NCBI GenBank assembly: GCA_016713535.1
Contig: JADJOY010000001.1
Span: 558,001-622,000 of the forward strand
Reading direction: 5' to 3'
Origin: Deltaproteobacteria bacterium
GTDB taxonomy: Bacteria > JADJOY01
DNA: 64,000 nucleotides
The position numbers and the translations under genes were made by a program. Each line of letters opens with the position of its first letter. Within the stretch, counting starts at the first letter, position 1. Below are positions 8,317 through 18,338 of this stretch, piece by piece. Under the pieces are notes generated by a model that was not told where the DNA came from, did not search any database, and worked only from the letters and a program-made list of their open reading frames with translations.

Positions 8317-9448
8317 GTGAAACCCGAGCTCATCGAGCTCTCTGCTGCACCGAATGCCGCGCGTTCCCCCTCGAGGTCGCCGCCACCAAGACGGAGGGGG
8401 CCGAGATCATCGACGGCGCCCTCGTCTGCACCGCCTGCAAGCGCCGCTACCCCATCGAGGACGCCATCCCGGTGATGTTGCCGGACGCGATCCGCGAGAT
8501 CTCCCCGAGGAGAAGGCCAAGTGGATGGAGGTGCGGCGCCAGCTCGAGGCCGAGCTGATCGATGCCGACCACCCCACCTACAAGGAGCGCTTCCGCGAGC
8601 TGGCCAAGAAGGAAGGCCTCGACGAGGCGCGAGATGGCTACCTGTGGGAGGTGCGCCTCTACGAGGACACCATCGCGAAGTGGGGCCAGCACTGGGAAGA
8701 CGTACCCGAGGCGCTCGGCGTCAAGTGGGCGCGTGACGAGGTAGGCGAGCGCTTCCGCAACACCGCGACGTGGAGCTACGTGCGCGGCGTCGAAGGTGAT
8801 CTCACCGGGCGGAAGGTCCTGAACCTCGGCTCGGGAGGTGACGTCGACATCATCCAGCGAATGGAGCGCGACGGCGCGATGGTGGTGTTGAGCGACATCG
8901 TCCCCGGTGCCCTCAAGCACCTGCGCCGCTCGCACGGCGGCGCATCGTTCCAGGGCGTGTGCGCCGATCTCGCTCGGCTCCCGTTCCGGGATGGCGCGTT
9001 CGACCACGTGCTGTGCGTCGAGGTGATCCACCACGTGCAGCCGATCGACCGCGGCACGACCGAGGTCGCACGGGTCACGAGAGTGGGTGGTCGCGCCTAC
9101 CTCGTGGAAGTCAACGACAAGCACCTGTTCACGATCCCGGGTCGGGTGCTGCCCAAGTTCATCAAGCGAATGGTCCGCGGCCTGATCGGCCTGCTGTTCA
9201 AGACCAAGGCTCGCTACCTCGAAGGCTCGCCGTACGAGAAGATCACCTCCATCTCCGAGTTCGCGACCTCGCTCGAACGAAGCGGCCTCCGCCAGGTCAC
9301 CGTCGACGCCGTCGTGCACCCGCCGGGCGTCTTCCCCGAGCGCGTCATGAACGCGTGGCAGCGCCTGGCCAAGCGGATGCCGTGGTTCTTCAATCCGATC
9401 GGCTTCGAGTACGTGCTGTTCGGGACCAAGCCCGCCCCTTCCAACTGA
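8317..9448 (+). CDS. SAM-dependent methyltransferase with N-terminal zinc-ribbon (two frameshifts)
   Basis: The reconstructed protein of about 377 aa starts at GTG 8317. Residues 8-45 form a Trm112-like zinc ribbon (CCTEC and CTAC pairs, RRYPIEDAIPVML). A helical linker follows, then a class I methyltransferase domain (VLNLGSGGDVDII, VLSDIVPGALKHL, FDHVLCVEVIHHV). The frame changes near 8342 and near 8508; the second is explained by one missing C in ATC TCC CCC GAG. The substrate is probably a sugar or lipid-linked glycan, judging by position only. Confidence 0.75.
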
Positions 9449-9485
9449 TCGCCGCTCCGACCCGTGCTCGGTACGGGCTTACCGC

Positions 9486-9591
9486 CCGCCTCGGGAGCCG
9501 AGGCGGTGACGAGCGGGTTACGCTCGTCACCCGAGGGGAAGCCTCCTGGGCCGACCGTGATGCCGCCTCCGCGGAAGGCAGCAGCGGAGGC
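9486..9591. other. Two GC hairpins in the gap before the glycosidase gene
   Basis: CCGCCTC (9486-9492) pairs with GAGGCGG (9500-9506), and GCCTCCGC (9565-9572) pairs with GCGGAGGC (9584-9591). They lie between the methyltransferase stop and the next start. The first could act as a terminator or attenuator, although no T-run follows. Confidence 0.3.
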
Positions 9592-9634
9592 GCCTGGGCC
9601 ACGCGATGCGCTTCGCGCGCGGAAGGATCGAATC

Positions 9635-11248
9635 ATGATGCGGCGTAACCGTCTCGCCCTGGCGTCCGCGATCGCCGTCGTCCTCGCCTTCGCACCCCAC
9701 TTCGCGTGCGCGGGCGCCCAGTGTCCAGGCTACGTTCCGCTCGCGCAGCCCATGCCCCAGCGCAGCGCGCACGACCGCACCGCGATCGGGCTCGAGTACG
9801 TCTTCATCGATCAGCACGACTCGGTGCCCGTGCACGCCGCGGCGCTCGCCGAGATGGGCCTCACAGCGGTGAAGCACTACCCCGAGCACGTCATGTGGGG
9901 CGAGATGCAGTCCGGCCCCAAGGACGCGATCGACTTCCGCCGCCTCGACGACTACGTGCGCGAGTACCAGCGCGCAGGCTTCGGGGATCTGGTGATCTGC
10001 CTGCGCGCCAACGCCAAGTGGGCGGCCCGCTCCCCGGGCCTGGTGAAGTGGGACGACACGAATCCCAAGCCCGAGCACTACGACGCCTACGAGAAGTGGA
10101 TCCAGTCGGTCGTCGAACGCTACGACGGCGACGGCAGCGGCGACTTGCCGGGCCTACGCTGGCCGGTTCGATACCTCGAAATCGGCTCGGAGTTCTCGAG
10201 CTACGAGCCCGGTCCCGTCGCGCACTATCTCGAGACGCTCAAGCACGCGTACGCCGCGGCGCACCGCGCGTCGGCGAGCGTGCTCGTCGCACACGCGGCC
10301 TTCATGCCGACGACCGCGTTCAAGACCCGTCCCGCGGCGTCGGTCGAGGCCTATCGCGCCGCCTTCCAGAAGATCGAGGTCGACCCGACCCACGGGCTCG
10401 ACGACATCTGGGCGATCCTCGACCAGCCGGCGCTCTTCGACGTCGCCAACTTCCATGCTCTCGCCGACCCGGCCGAGGTCGAGGACACCGTGCGCTGGCT
10501 CGAGTTCGAGATGGGCCGGCGCGGCTACCGCAAGCCGATCATGATCAGCGACACGTTCGCGACGCCGTTCATCGCCTGGGGGCCCGCGACGAGCTGCGAC
10601 GGGCCTCGCGACAAGCTCGGCAAGATGATTCCGCCGGCCGTCGAGAGCGACCGCTGCCGGCTCGCTCAGTTCTTCTCGAAGCTGGTCGCCGACGACGACA
10701 AGACCTTGCGCTGGACGCGTGGCTTCGTCGCCGAGGACGCGGTGCAGCGCGCGATCGTCTCGGCGGAGCAAGGTGTCCGGATGGTCAATCTCGCCTACAC
10801 CACCGACCTGCCGTTCCTCACCAGCCGCCTGCTCCGCGCGGGCGCCGGGCTGACCGCGTGGGCGGGCTTCGTCGAGCTCAAGGGGAAGTGTGTCGACAAG
10901 CGCAACCCGGTCTTCTACGCCACCAAGCAGATGATGGGTCACCTGCGGGACTATCAGGGTGTCCAGCGGATTTCCTATCCCGATCCGCAGGTGCGCGCGT
11001 ACCAGATCCGCACGCCCGGCGCGCCGCGCTGGGTGGCGTGGCTCGACCCGGGAAGGGTGGTGCTGCCCGGTGACGAGGTCCCGCGCCGGTCGATCACGCT
11101 CCCGGTGGGAGCGAGCCATGTGACCGTCGAGCCGGTGGTCAATGCCATGGGTCAGACGGCGCCCGAGCGCACCGGCGTGCCGGCTCCCGGCGGGCGGGTG
11201 GAGGTAACGCTCACGCCGCGGCCGGTCTTCGTCGTCGCCGGCTCGTGA
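9635..11248 (+). CDS. Secreted glycoside hydrolase-like protein (TIM-barrel, GH39/PslG-like)
   Basis: This 537-aa protein starts at ATG 9635 (a second ATG directly follows), with GGAAGGA eight bases upstream. A signal peptide spans residues 1-26 (LALASAIAVVLAFAPHFACA). The mature protein looks like a clan GH-A beta/alpha barrel: GLEYVFIDQHD at strand 1, an AVKHYPEHVMWGEM segment, and a YLEIGSEFSSYEPG strand whose Glu fits the acid/base position. A small C-terminal beta region follows. Secreted GH39-like enzymes such as PslG occur in EPS operons and trim or release polymer. The family assignment is by motif and architecture only. Confidence 0.6.
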   Translation: MMRRNRLALASAIAVVLAFAPHFACAGAQCPGYVPLAQPMPQRSAHDRTAIGLEYVFIDQHDSVPVHAAALAEMGLTAVKHYPEHVMWGEMQSGPKDAIDFRRLDDYVREYQRAGFGDLVICLRANAKWAARSPGLVKWDDTNPKPEHYDAYEKWIQSVVERYDGDGSGDLPGLRWPVRYLEIGSEFSSYEPGPVAHYLETLKHAYAAAHRASASVLVAHAAFMPTTAFKTRPAASVEAYRAAFQKIEVDPTHGLDDIWAILDQPALFDVANFHALADPAEVEDTVRWLEFEMGRRGYRKPIMISDTFATPFIAWGPATSCDGPRDKLGKMIPPAVESDRCRLAQFFSKLVADDDKTLRWTRGFVAEDAVQRAIVSAEQGVRMVNLAYTTDLPFLTSRLLRAGAGLTAWAGFVELKGKCVDKRNPVFYATKQMMGHLRDYQGVQRISYPDPQVRAYQIRTPGAPRWVAWLDPGRVVLPGDEVPRRSITLPVGASHVTVEPVVNAMGQTAPERTGVPAPGGRVEVTLTPRPVFVVAGS

Positions 11249-11334
11249 GCCTCCACGGCCGATGGCGGTTTCGTCGCGAACGCGATTGAAGTAGAACGGT
11301 CGCGACCTCGCGCCGCACCCGTCCGGGGACCCGC

Positions 11335-12735
11335 ATGCCCACCTTCTGGCGTCCCACCGAAGATCGGCCCTTCCGCCTCCAGGACTGGCTCCTGATGGCG
11401 GTGTTCCTCACCCTGCCGCTCGAGGCGATGGGGCTGCTGAAGCGCGCGCATGCTGGTGGTGGGCTCGCCGGTGGCATGACGATCGCGAAGCTCTTCATCC
11501 TCGCGGCGCTGCTGGCGTGGGGCATACGCACCCTACTGATGCAGGACCAGTACCTGCTGCGCGCGCTGTTCGGGCACAAGACCGGCCTGTTCCTGCTCGG
11601 CTCGATCCTGGTCGGCTTCTCCACGCTCATGCAGACCAAGATCCGTCCGTATTTCAGCCAGTTCTTCGTGCAGGCGGTCAGCCTGTATTTCCTCTACCTG
11701 CTGATCGTCGGGGTGATCCAGGCGCGAGACCGCGTCTTCCGGTGGTGCTTCGCGGCGCTCCTGATCGGCACCGTGCCGAGCTCGCTGGGCGGGGTGTACG
11801 AGGCGCTCACCGGGCACCTCATCATGAAGGGACGCATCCAGACCCCGTTCGGTCCAGAAGCGCTCTCGACCCAGCACAGCCTCTACACGTCAGAGGCGGG
11901 GCGGTACCGGATCGCGAGCTTCTCGGGGGACACCGGGATGCACGGAGTGCACTGGGCCGTCTACGGACCGCTCAGCCTCGCGGTGCCGTTCCTGGTCCGT
12001 CGGAAGTGGCTGAAGGTGGCCGGGTGGGGCTTCGTGATGCTCACCATCGTCAACTGCCTCGGCACCGGCACCCGGACCGGCATGGCCTCCTTGCTGATGG
12101 GGCTCTTGGTCTTCTTCACCTTCGCGCGGATCAGGCACAAGCCACAGATGGCGATCGCCTCGATCGTGGCGGCGCTCATGCTCGGGACGATGCTCGGGGC
12201 CCCGCTCGAGCGCATCCTCGGCAAGGAGCACAAGGCCGAGGTGTCGACCGCGTGGCGCGTCGCGATGTCGCGGATCGCGGTCCGCATGGTGCGCGATCAT
12301 CCGATCCTCGGGGTCGGCGTCGGCAACTACGTTGGCCTCTACTACAAGTACGCGGAAGAGGTCCCCGAGGCCAACCGCACGCCCGTCGTCATGCACAACG
12401 GCTATCTCGCGGTGTGGTCGGAGCAGGGCTCGCTCGGCTTGGTGCTCTTCCTGTCGGTGTTCGCCTCGCTGGCGTGGGCCCTCCTCCAGACGATGAGACA
12501 TCCGGCCAACGACTACATCCACTACACCTCCGTGGCCTTGCTCGGCGCGCTGGTCGCGCACCTCATGACCCAGCTCGGCTATCCACTGCTCGGCGACGAG
12601 CTCGGCTATCTGTTGATGGGTTTCGGAGTCACGATCGCCGAGGTGAACCGGAACTTGCGCGGCGAGTACCCGTTCCGCTCCGATCGGCTAGCGCCCGCCC
12701 CGATCGCGTCGGCGCCGGTGGCCGCCCTCGCCTGA
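11335..12735 (+). CDS. O-antigen ligase/polymerase family membrane protein (WaaL/Wzy-like)
   Basis: This 466-aa protein has about ten to twelve hydrophobic segments. A large periplasmic loop contains ILGVGVGNYVGLYYKYAEE and the following VVMHNGYLAVWSEQGSLGLVLF. Together they form the RHNxxL/VHNxYL-like signature of the O-antigen ligase superfamily. It could polymerise the EPS repeat unit (Wzy) or ligate glycan to a lipid or protein acceptor. Within a Wza/Wzc/Wzz locus the polymerase role is favoured. The ATG at 11335 fits the N-terminus. The frame is intact. Confidence 0.8.
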   Translation: MPTFWRPTEDRPFRLQDWLLMAVFLTLPLEAMGLLKRAHAGGGLAGGMTIAKLFILAALLAWGIRTLLMQDQYLLRALFGHKTGLFLLGSILVGFSTLMQTKIRPYFSQFFVQAVSLYFLYLLIVGVIQARDRVFRWCFAALLIGTVPSSLGGVYEALTGHLIMKGRIQTPFGPEALSTQHSLYTSEAGRYRIASFSGDTGMHGVHWAVYGPLSLAVPFLVRRKWLKVAGWGFVMLTIVNCLGTGTRTGMASLLMGLLVFFTFARIRHKPQMAIASIVAALMLGTMLGAPLERILGKEHKAEVSTAWRVAMSRIAVRMVRDHPILGVGVGNYVGLYYKYAEEVPEANRTPVVMHNGYLAVWSEQGSLGLVLFLSVFASLAWALLQTMRHPANDYIHYTSVALLGALVAHLMTQLGYPLLGDELGYLLMGFGVTIAEVNRNLRGEYPFRSDRLAPAPIASAPVAALA

Positions 12736-12966
12736 CCGACGGCGCGCATCGACGCAGGGCGTGACGTTCGGCGGGTCGCGATCGTTCGAGCAGACGCGCG
12801 GCGGGCTGCCCCGTCCGTGGACGCGGTCGTGTTATGGTACGCGGATACACTGCGCACGGGCCCGGCAGTGACGAGCGCCTGATCGATCGGTGACGGACCG
12901 ACCGACTGGACGCGGCGTCGGACGTCGGTCCCGGACCCGGTCAACCGCCACCCGAGACCGAGATCG

Positions 12967-13812
12967 ATGACGACGGCAACCACCGCGACCGCCACCGAGC
13001 CCGACGTGACGCTCGGCATCATCACCTGGAACGCGAAGGGGCTGATGAAGCAGCTCCTCGACTCGATCCGAGAGCACGTTCGTGACGTCGCTTACGAGAT
13101 CGTCGTGGTCGACAACGACTCGCGCGACGGCACCAAGGAGATGATCAAGGCGGAGTATCCCGAGGTCCGGCTGTTCGAGAACGACAAGAACGTCGGTGTC
13201 GGACCGGCCCGCAATCGCCTCCTCGACGTGTCGCGCGGCCGCTACGTGCTGAGCCTCGACAACGACACCACGATCCTGGCCAACGATGCGGTCGCCACGC
13301 TGGTCAAGGTCATGGACGCGCACCCCAACGCGGCGGTGGGTGGTCCGAAGCTCGTCTACAAGGACGGCAGCCTGCAGCTCTCTTGTCGCCCGTTCCCGCG
13401 CCCCCTCAACATCCTCCTCGAGGGCACCGCGCTCAGGAAATGGTTCGGCGGCACCCGCTGGGTGCTCGACTACACGATGGAGCGCTGGGACCATGCGAGC
13501 CTGCGCGACATCGACTGGATGTACGGCGCGGCGCTCATGATCCGCCGCTCGGTGTTGCCCAAGCTCGGTCTCTTCGACGAGGGCTTCTTCTATCTCTACG
13601 AGGACGTCGAGTTCTGCCTGCGCGCCAAGCACCTCGGATACCAGGTGCTCTACATCCCCGAGGCCGTCATCTGTCATCACCTCGAACGCGAGGGCCGCAG
13701 CGTGCTCTCGAAGACCCTCCAGGTCCACGTTCGTAGCATTCTCCGCTACTTCCGCCGTCTGTACTTCGGGTATCCGGACGGATTTCCGGGCGTGGCGCGG
13801 GTCACCGCATGA
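12967..13812 (+). CDS. Family 2 glycosyltransferase (rhamnosyltransferase-like)
   Basis: This 281-aa GT-A enzyme has LGIITWNAKG at the N-terminus, IVVVDNDSRDG, the NVGVGPARNR motif and a DNDTTI acceptor/metal site. A C-terminal half (DWMYGAALMIRRSVLPKLGLFDEGFFYLY then EDVEF) is typical of WbbL/RfbF-like rhamnosyltransferases. It transfers a sugar from a nucleotide donor to the growing lipid-linked oligosaccharide on the cytoplasmic face. Its end overlaps the next start (ATGA), so the two are co-translated. Confidence 0.88.
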   Translation: MTTATTATATEPDVTLGIITWNAKGLMKQLLDSIREHVRDVAYEIVVVDNDSRDGTKEMIKAEYPEVRLFENDKNVGVGPARNRLLDVSRGRYVLSLDNDTTILANDAVATLVKVMDAHPNAAVGGPKLVYKDGSLQLSCRPFPRPLNILLEGTALRKWFGGTRWVLDYTMERWDHASLRDIDWMYGAALMIRRSVLPKLGLFDEGFFYLYEDVEFCLRAKHLGYQVLYIPEAVICHHLEREGRSVLSKTLQVHVRSILRYFRRLYFGYPDGFPGVARVTA

Positions 13813-14738
13813 GCACCGAGTCGAGCGCCGCACCCCATCCCGTGATCTGCGCCCTGTGCGGCGCCGATCGTCCCCGTCTGCGTTACCGGCTCGACGGCTT
13901 CGATACCGTCGAGTGCTCGAGCTGCGGGCTGGTGTGGATCGTCCTGCAGATGTCCGAGGACGAGCTGCGCCGCCTGTACGGCGCCGAGTACTTCGAAGAG
14001 CGCGGCACGTACTTCTTCGACAACGCCGTCGCGGCGCCGGGCACCGGTGACGAGACCGAGGTGATCCGCGATTTCCGTCGCGGCCTCGACCGTCTCGAGC
14101 GGTTCCGCAAGGGAGGCCGGCTGCTCGACGTCGGTTGCGGCGTGGGTGTGTTCCTCGGCGTCGCGAAGAGCCACGGCTGGGACGTCACGGGTGTGGACGT
14201 CTCGGAGTTCGCGTCCCGGTACGCGCGCGAGAAGCTCGGCTTCGATGCACGCACCGGCAAGCTCCACGAGGTCGGTCTGCCCGAGAAGAGCTTCGACGTG
14301 ATCACGCTGTGGGACGTGTTCGAGCACTTCCCCGACCCGGTCCGTCAGCTCGGCGAGGTGCGCAGGCTGCTCAAGGACGACGGCGTGATCCTGCTCGACA
14401 CGCCCAACGAGCGCGGCCTGCTGCGCGAGATCTCGCGCTGGGCGTACAAGCTCTCCGGTGGGACGGTCCAGTATCCCGCCAAGAAGCTCCACCACGTCTA
14501 CCACCTGTACTACTACTCGCCGGACACGCTCACCCGCATGCTCACCAAGGCCGGCTTCGAGATCGTCGACTTCGAGAAGAAGGTCATCCCGCCCCTCAAG
14601 GCGCGCGGCTCGGCGTTCGAGAAAGCGCTGGTGGGAGCGTTCGGGAGCGTCGAGCGTTGGCTCGGCCGTGAGTTCGAGCTCTTGCTGATCGCGCGCAAGT
14701 CGTCGTCGGCGGACGCTGCGGAAGGAGTTGCCCAGTGA
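13809..14738 (+). CDS. Class I SAM methyltransferase with N-terminal zinc-finger
   Basis: This 309-aa protein has a four-Cys N-terminal finger (CALCG and CSSCG pairs, residues 17-41). A class I methyltransferase core follows (LLDVGCGVGVFLG, VTGVDVSEFA, FDVITLWDVFEHFPDP), with a C-terminal region rich in tyrosine. This architecture is common in sugar methyltransferases of O-antigen loci. It overlaps its neighbours by four bases on both sides, between the GT2 and the FAD oxidoreductase. Confidence 0.85.
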   Translation: MSTESSAAPHPVICALCGADRPRLRYRLDGFDTVECSSCGLVWIVLQMSEDELRRLYGAEYFEERGTYFFDNAVAAPGTGDETEVIRDFRRGLDRLERFRKGGRLLDVGCGVGVFLGVAKSHGWDVTGVDVSEFASRYAREKLGFDARTGKLHEVGLPEKSFDVITLWDVFEHFPDPVRQLGEVRRLLKDDGVILLDTPNERGLLREISRWAYKLSGGTVQYPAKKLHHVYHLYYYSPDTLTRMLTKAGFEIVDFEKKVIPPLKARGSAFEKALVGAFGSVERWLGREFELLLIARKSSSADAAEGVAQ

Positions 14739-16182
14739 AGCCGCCGGCATCGGTCCTGATCCTCGGGGTGGAATCGGCGGTCTCCGGGTGGCGAACCTGC
14801 TCGCCGAGCAGGGGGTGAAGGTCCAGCTCCTCGAGAAGCTCGACGAGACCGGCGGCCTGTCGCGGTCCTTCGATCGCGGCGGCTTCCAGCTCGACATCGG
14901 CCCGCACGCCTACTACGCGGGCCAGGCACCGCTCTACAAGGACTGGATCGGCGCCGAGAACATCCTCGACGTGCGCGGCATCTATGGCGTCGGCTACAAG
15001 CGTCGCCAGATCACCACCCCGATCAACCCGACCAATCTGATCAAGAACCTGCCGGTGACGGACGCCGCGGCGCTCGCGCTCGACATGGCGTTCCGCAAGA
15101 CCCTCGGCAAGCTCACGGCCAAGCCCGAACCCGAGCACTTCGAGAGCGTCGACCAGCTCATCCAGGCGCGCTTCGGCGAGAAGGTGACGCAGTTCTTCTT
15201 TCGCGACTACATCCCCAAGGTCACCGGGCTCTCCGCTCGCGCGGTCCACGAGGACTGGTTCCTGGAGCGCGACCGCTTCTACAAGGAGCACAACCTCTGG
15301 GCGAACCTGCTCAAGACGCTGCTCAAGATCGTGAAGCCGGTCACCACCGACGGCGCCACCGGGCAGCATGGGCAGCTGCAGTTCCTCTACCCGAAGCGAG
15401 GCGCCGGCCAGATCATCCAGGGCCTCACCAGCAAGGTCCGCTCGCAGGGTGTCGACATCCGCCTCGGCTACAGCGTCACATCGGTCGAGCCGCACGGTGA
15501 CGGCCCCGTGACGGTGAAGGCGACCAACGCCGAAGGCGTCGAGGAGACCTTCGAGGCCGACGCGGTCGCCAGCACCATCCCGGTCACCGCGCTCGCCAAG
15601 GGCCTGAGGCCGCTCGACACCGAGCTCGTCGGCGCCACCTCGGGGCTGCGCTACAGCGCACTGCGGATGTTCTACTTCATCCTCGACCGGCCCCGGCTCT
15701 CGGACAAGATCCAGATCTACTTCCCCGAGAAGAAGTACCTGTTCAAGCGCATCTACGAGACCCGCAACCTGAACCCGGATATGGGCTCGGCGGGCCGCAC
15801 CGCGATCTCGGTCGAGGTGTGCATCAACCCAGGCGACGCCAACGACCAGCTCCCGGCCGAAGCGATCCAGGAGCGCCTCATCGGCGAGCTCGGCGACTTC
15901 TACGGTGTGGGTCGCGGCGAGGTCGTCGACTGGTTCACGCACCGGGTGACCGAGTGCTACTCGGTCTACGCCAACGACTACCGCAAGAACATCGACCCGC
16001 TGGTGAAGCGGCTCTTCGCCGAGGACCGTGTCGTGGCCTACGGACGCACGGGCGCCTTCCGCTACAATTTCCTGAGCGACCGCGTGCTCGCCGCGTCGGC
16101 CAAGGTCGCCGAGTACCTGCTGTCGGGCCGTCCCAAGCAAGAGGTGCTGGGTCAGCCCGATCCCAAGAACCCGTTCCTGTGA
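14735..16182 (+). CDS. FAD-dependent amine oxidase/protoporphyrinogen-oxidase-like oxidoreductase (one frameshift)
   Basis: The reconstructed protein is about 482 aa from GTG 14735. The dinucleotide-binding motif reads VLILGGGIGGLRVA only if one G is restored near 14767 (GGGG where GGG GGT is expected). Other features are LLEKLDETGGLSRSF, DIGPHAYY, a central LYPKRGAGQIIQGL, and the C-terminal FAD contact GRTGAFRYNFLSDRVLA. Related flavoproteins in polysaccharide loci act on sugars or lipid carriers, but the substrate is unknown. The start overlaps the methyltransferase stop. Confidence 0.8.
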
Positions 16183-16210
16183 ACCGAACGCGCACACGAG
16201 GTTGCCAGCC

Positions 16211-17032
16211 GTGAGTACTCCCGAGCTCGCCCAGACCAGTTCCACCGGCCGCAAGAAGGAAGAGATCTACGCCTCCGAGGCCGCGTTCTTCGACGCGATC
16301 GCCGAGGGTGAGGTCGAGGCCCGCTACGGCGGCGAGCTCAAGATCCGCCCCGAGGAGCACCTCGCGACGCTCAAGCTCTACGGCCTCGAGCACGACCTCA
16401 CCGGCAAGCGCGTGGTCGACTGCGCGTGCGGCACGGGCTTCTTCTCGTCGCTGCTCGCGATGCGCGGCGCCGAGGTATGGAGCTTCGACCTCTCACCTCG
16501 CTGCGTCGAGGTCACCGAGGAGCGCGCCCGCGCCAACGGCGTCGGTGAGCGCGTCCACGCGAGCGTGCAGCCGTTCGAGCACCTCGACTACGAGCCCGGC
16601 TCGTACGACTACATCGTCGGCAAGAACATCCTCCACCACATCCCCAAGATCGAGGAAGCGGGGGAGATGATGTTCCGCCTGCTCAAGCCAGGCGGGAAGG
16701 CGCTCTTCTACGACCTGCAGGCGACCAACCCGATCCTCATGTTCTTCCGCAAGTACATCATCGGGAAGGTCTCGTTCATCCCCAAGCGCGGCACGCCGGA
16801 CGAGCATCCGCTCACCGCCGACGAGGTCGAGGCGCTCTCCAAGGTGTTCGAGGGCCGCGTCAAGGTGACCTACCCGAAGTTTCGCTTCTTCGGGAAGTTC
16901 GATCGCCAGCTCTTCGCCCGCAGGTACAAGCCGATCACCGCGCTGTGTGACGGTCTCGACGGCTTCGTCTTCAAGTACTTCCCGTCGCTCCGCAAGTACA
17001 GCTACAAGATCTTCGTCGAGCTCACGCGCTGA
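16211..17032 (+). CDS. Class I SAM-dependent methyltransferase
   Basis: This 273-aa protein starts at GTG 16211, with GAGG nine bases upstream. An N-terminal helical part precedes the SAM-binding motif VVDCACGTGFFSSLLA. WSFDLSPRCVEVTEERA, a DYIVGKNILHHIPK catalytic region and LKPGGKALFYDLQ follow. The long C-terminus resembles lipid or sugar methyltransferases. It sits between the FAD oxidoreductase and two GT4 genes, so a role in glycan modification is inferred. Confidence 0.82.
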   Translation: MSTPELAQTSSTGRKKEEIYASEAAFFDAIAEGEVEARYGGELKIRPEEHLATLKLYGLEHDLTGKRVVDCACGTGFFSSLLAMRGAEVWSFDLSPRCVEVTEERARANGVGERVHASVQPFEHLDYEPGSYDYIVGKNILHHIPKIEEAGEMMFRLLKPGGKALFYDLQATNPILMFFRKYIIGKVSFIPKRGTPDEHPLTADEVEALSKVFEGRVKVTYPKFRFFGKFDRQLFARRYKPITALCDGLDGFVFKYFPSLRKYSYKIFVELTR

Positions 17033-17159
17033 GCTCCGTCACGCGCCGGACGCGTGACGTGACCCGAGTCACCGGCGGCGCGTACCGCGCCGCCCCACGA
17101 TGTCGACCTCGCGCGGTGGCCAGGACGGTCACCGCGGCCCCTCGCACGCAGCCTCGGTC

Positions 17160-18338
17160 ATGAATCCGGATCCGTCCGCTCGCCCCCGTGTGTACCAGGT
17201 CGGTGTCGGCCTCGCCCTGCGCGGCGCCGAAGTCCACGCCATCCGCCTCGCCACTCGCCTCCGCGAGCGCGGCGTGGCCGGTGGCTTGATCTTCACGTAC
17301 GACCACGAGCCGGCCGCGGACGCGCGCCGCCGCGGTCTCGAGGTCCACGTCGTGCCCAAGACCCGGCGCGGCGATCCCACCGTGATCCCGCGCCTCGCCC
17401 GGCTCATCCGCGGGCTCTCCGCCGACCTCATCCACACCCACCTGGTGAACGGCAACTTCTTCGGCCGGCTGGCGTCGATCTTCGTGCCGGGGTTGAGCGT
17501 GATCTCGACCGTCCACAACTACGGCGATGCGCTGGTCGCCGTGCGCAGCGACGGCGAGCGCCGCTTCATCTATCGCCAGGACATCTGGACCAGTGTGCTG
17601 TGCGACAAGGTGATCGCGGTGACCGAGAGCCTGCGCACGCAGCTCATCGCGGACGGCATGCCGCCTGCGCGGGTGGTGTCGATCCTGAACGGCGTCGATA
17701 GCGAGCGGTTCGATCCCGCGCGCGTGACGCGGGGCGCGCTGCGCGCGGAGCTCGGCGTGGCACCGGCTACCACCTTGCTCGCATCCGCCGGGCGGCTCGT
17801 GGCGCCCAAGGGGTTCGACAAGTTCCTGCGCGTGGTCGCCGGGTTGCGAGGGAAGGGGATCGACGCGGCGGCGCTGGTGCTCGGGGACGGGCCCGATCGC
17901 GACGCGCTGATCGCGCTCGCCCGCGAGCTCGGCCTCGACGGGCACGCCTACTTCCCGGGCTACCGGGACGACCTCGAGCAGGTCTACGCGGACATCGACG
18001 GCTTCGTGTTGTGCTCGGACACCGAGACCACGTCGCTGGTGACGCTCGAGGCGATGGCGATGGAGAAGCCGGCCGCGGTGTGGGCGGTGGGCAGCCTCCC
18101 CGAGGTGCTCGCCGGCGAGACCGCGGGAAGGCTCGTCCCTCATGGCGACGTCGCCGGGCTGGTGGACGCCGTCGCGGCCTTCGCCACGGACGCGGCCCGC
18201 GCCGCGGCGATGGGGCGCGCGGGGCGGGAGATCGTCGAGAATCGCTTCAGCGAGCGCGTGCAGATCGCCCAGACCGTGGACGTCTACCGGGCCGCGCTGG
18301 AACGCCGCGGGAAGCGCTTTCGATGGGAGGCGGCATGA
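17160..18338 (+). CDS. Family 4 glycosyltransferase
   Basis: This 392-aa GT-B enzyme is called from ATG 17160; an in-frame ATG at 17100 would add 20 residues, and neither has a clear ribosome site. The N-terminal domain has VGVGLALRGAEVHAIRLA and HTHLVNGNFFGRL. The C-terminal donor site has SILNGVDSERFDP, LASAGRLVAPKGFDKFL, LVLGDGPDRDAL and the E-x7-E motif (ETTSLVTLEAMAMEKP). It retains a nucleotide sugar to form a glycosidic bond on the lipid-linked precursor. It overlaps the next GT4 by four bases. Confidence 0.87.
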   Translation: MNPDPSARPRVYQVGVGLALRGAEVHAIRLATRLRERGVAGGLIFTYDHEPAADARRRGLEVHVVPKTRRGDPTVIPRLARLIRGLSADLIHTHLVNGNFFGRLASIFVPGLSVISTVHNYGDALVAVRSDGERRFIYRQDIWTSVLCDKVIAVTESLRTQLIADGMPPARVVSILNGVDSERFDPARVTRGALRAELGVAPATTLLASAGRLVAPKGFDKFLRVVAGLRGKGIDAAALVLGDGPDRDALIALARELGLDGHAYFPGYRDDLEQVYADIDGFVLCSDTETTSLVTLEAMAMEKPAAVWAVGSLPEVLAGETAGRLVPHGDVAGLVDAVAAFATDAARAAAMGRAGREIVENRFSERVQIAQTVDVYRAALERRGKRFRWEAA

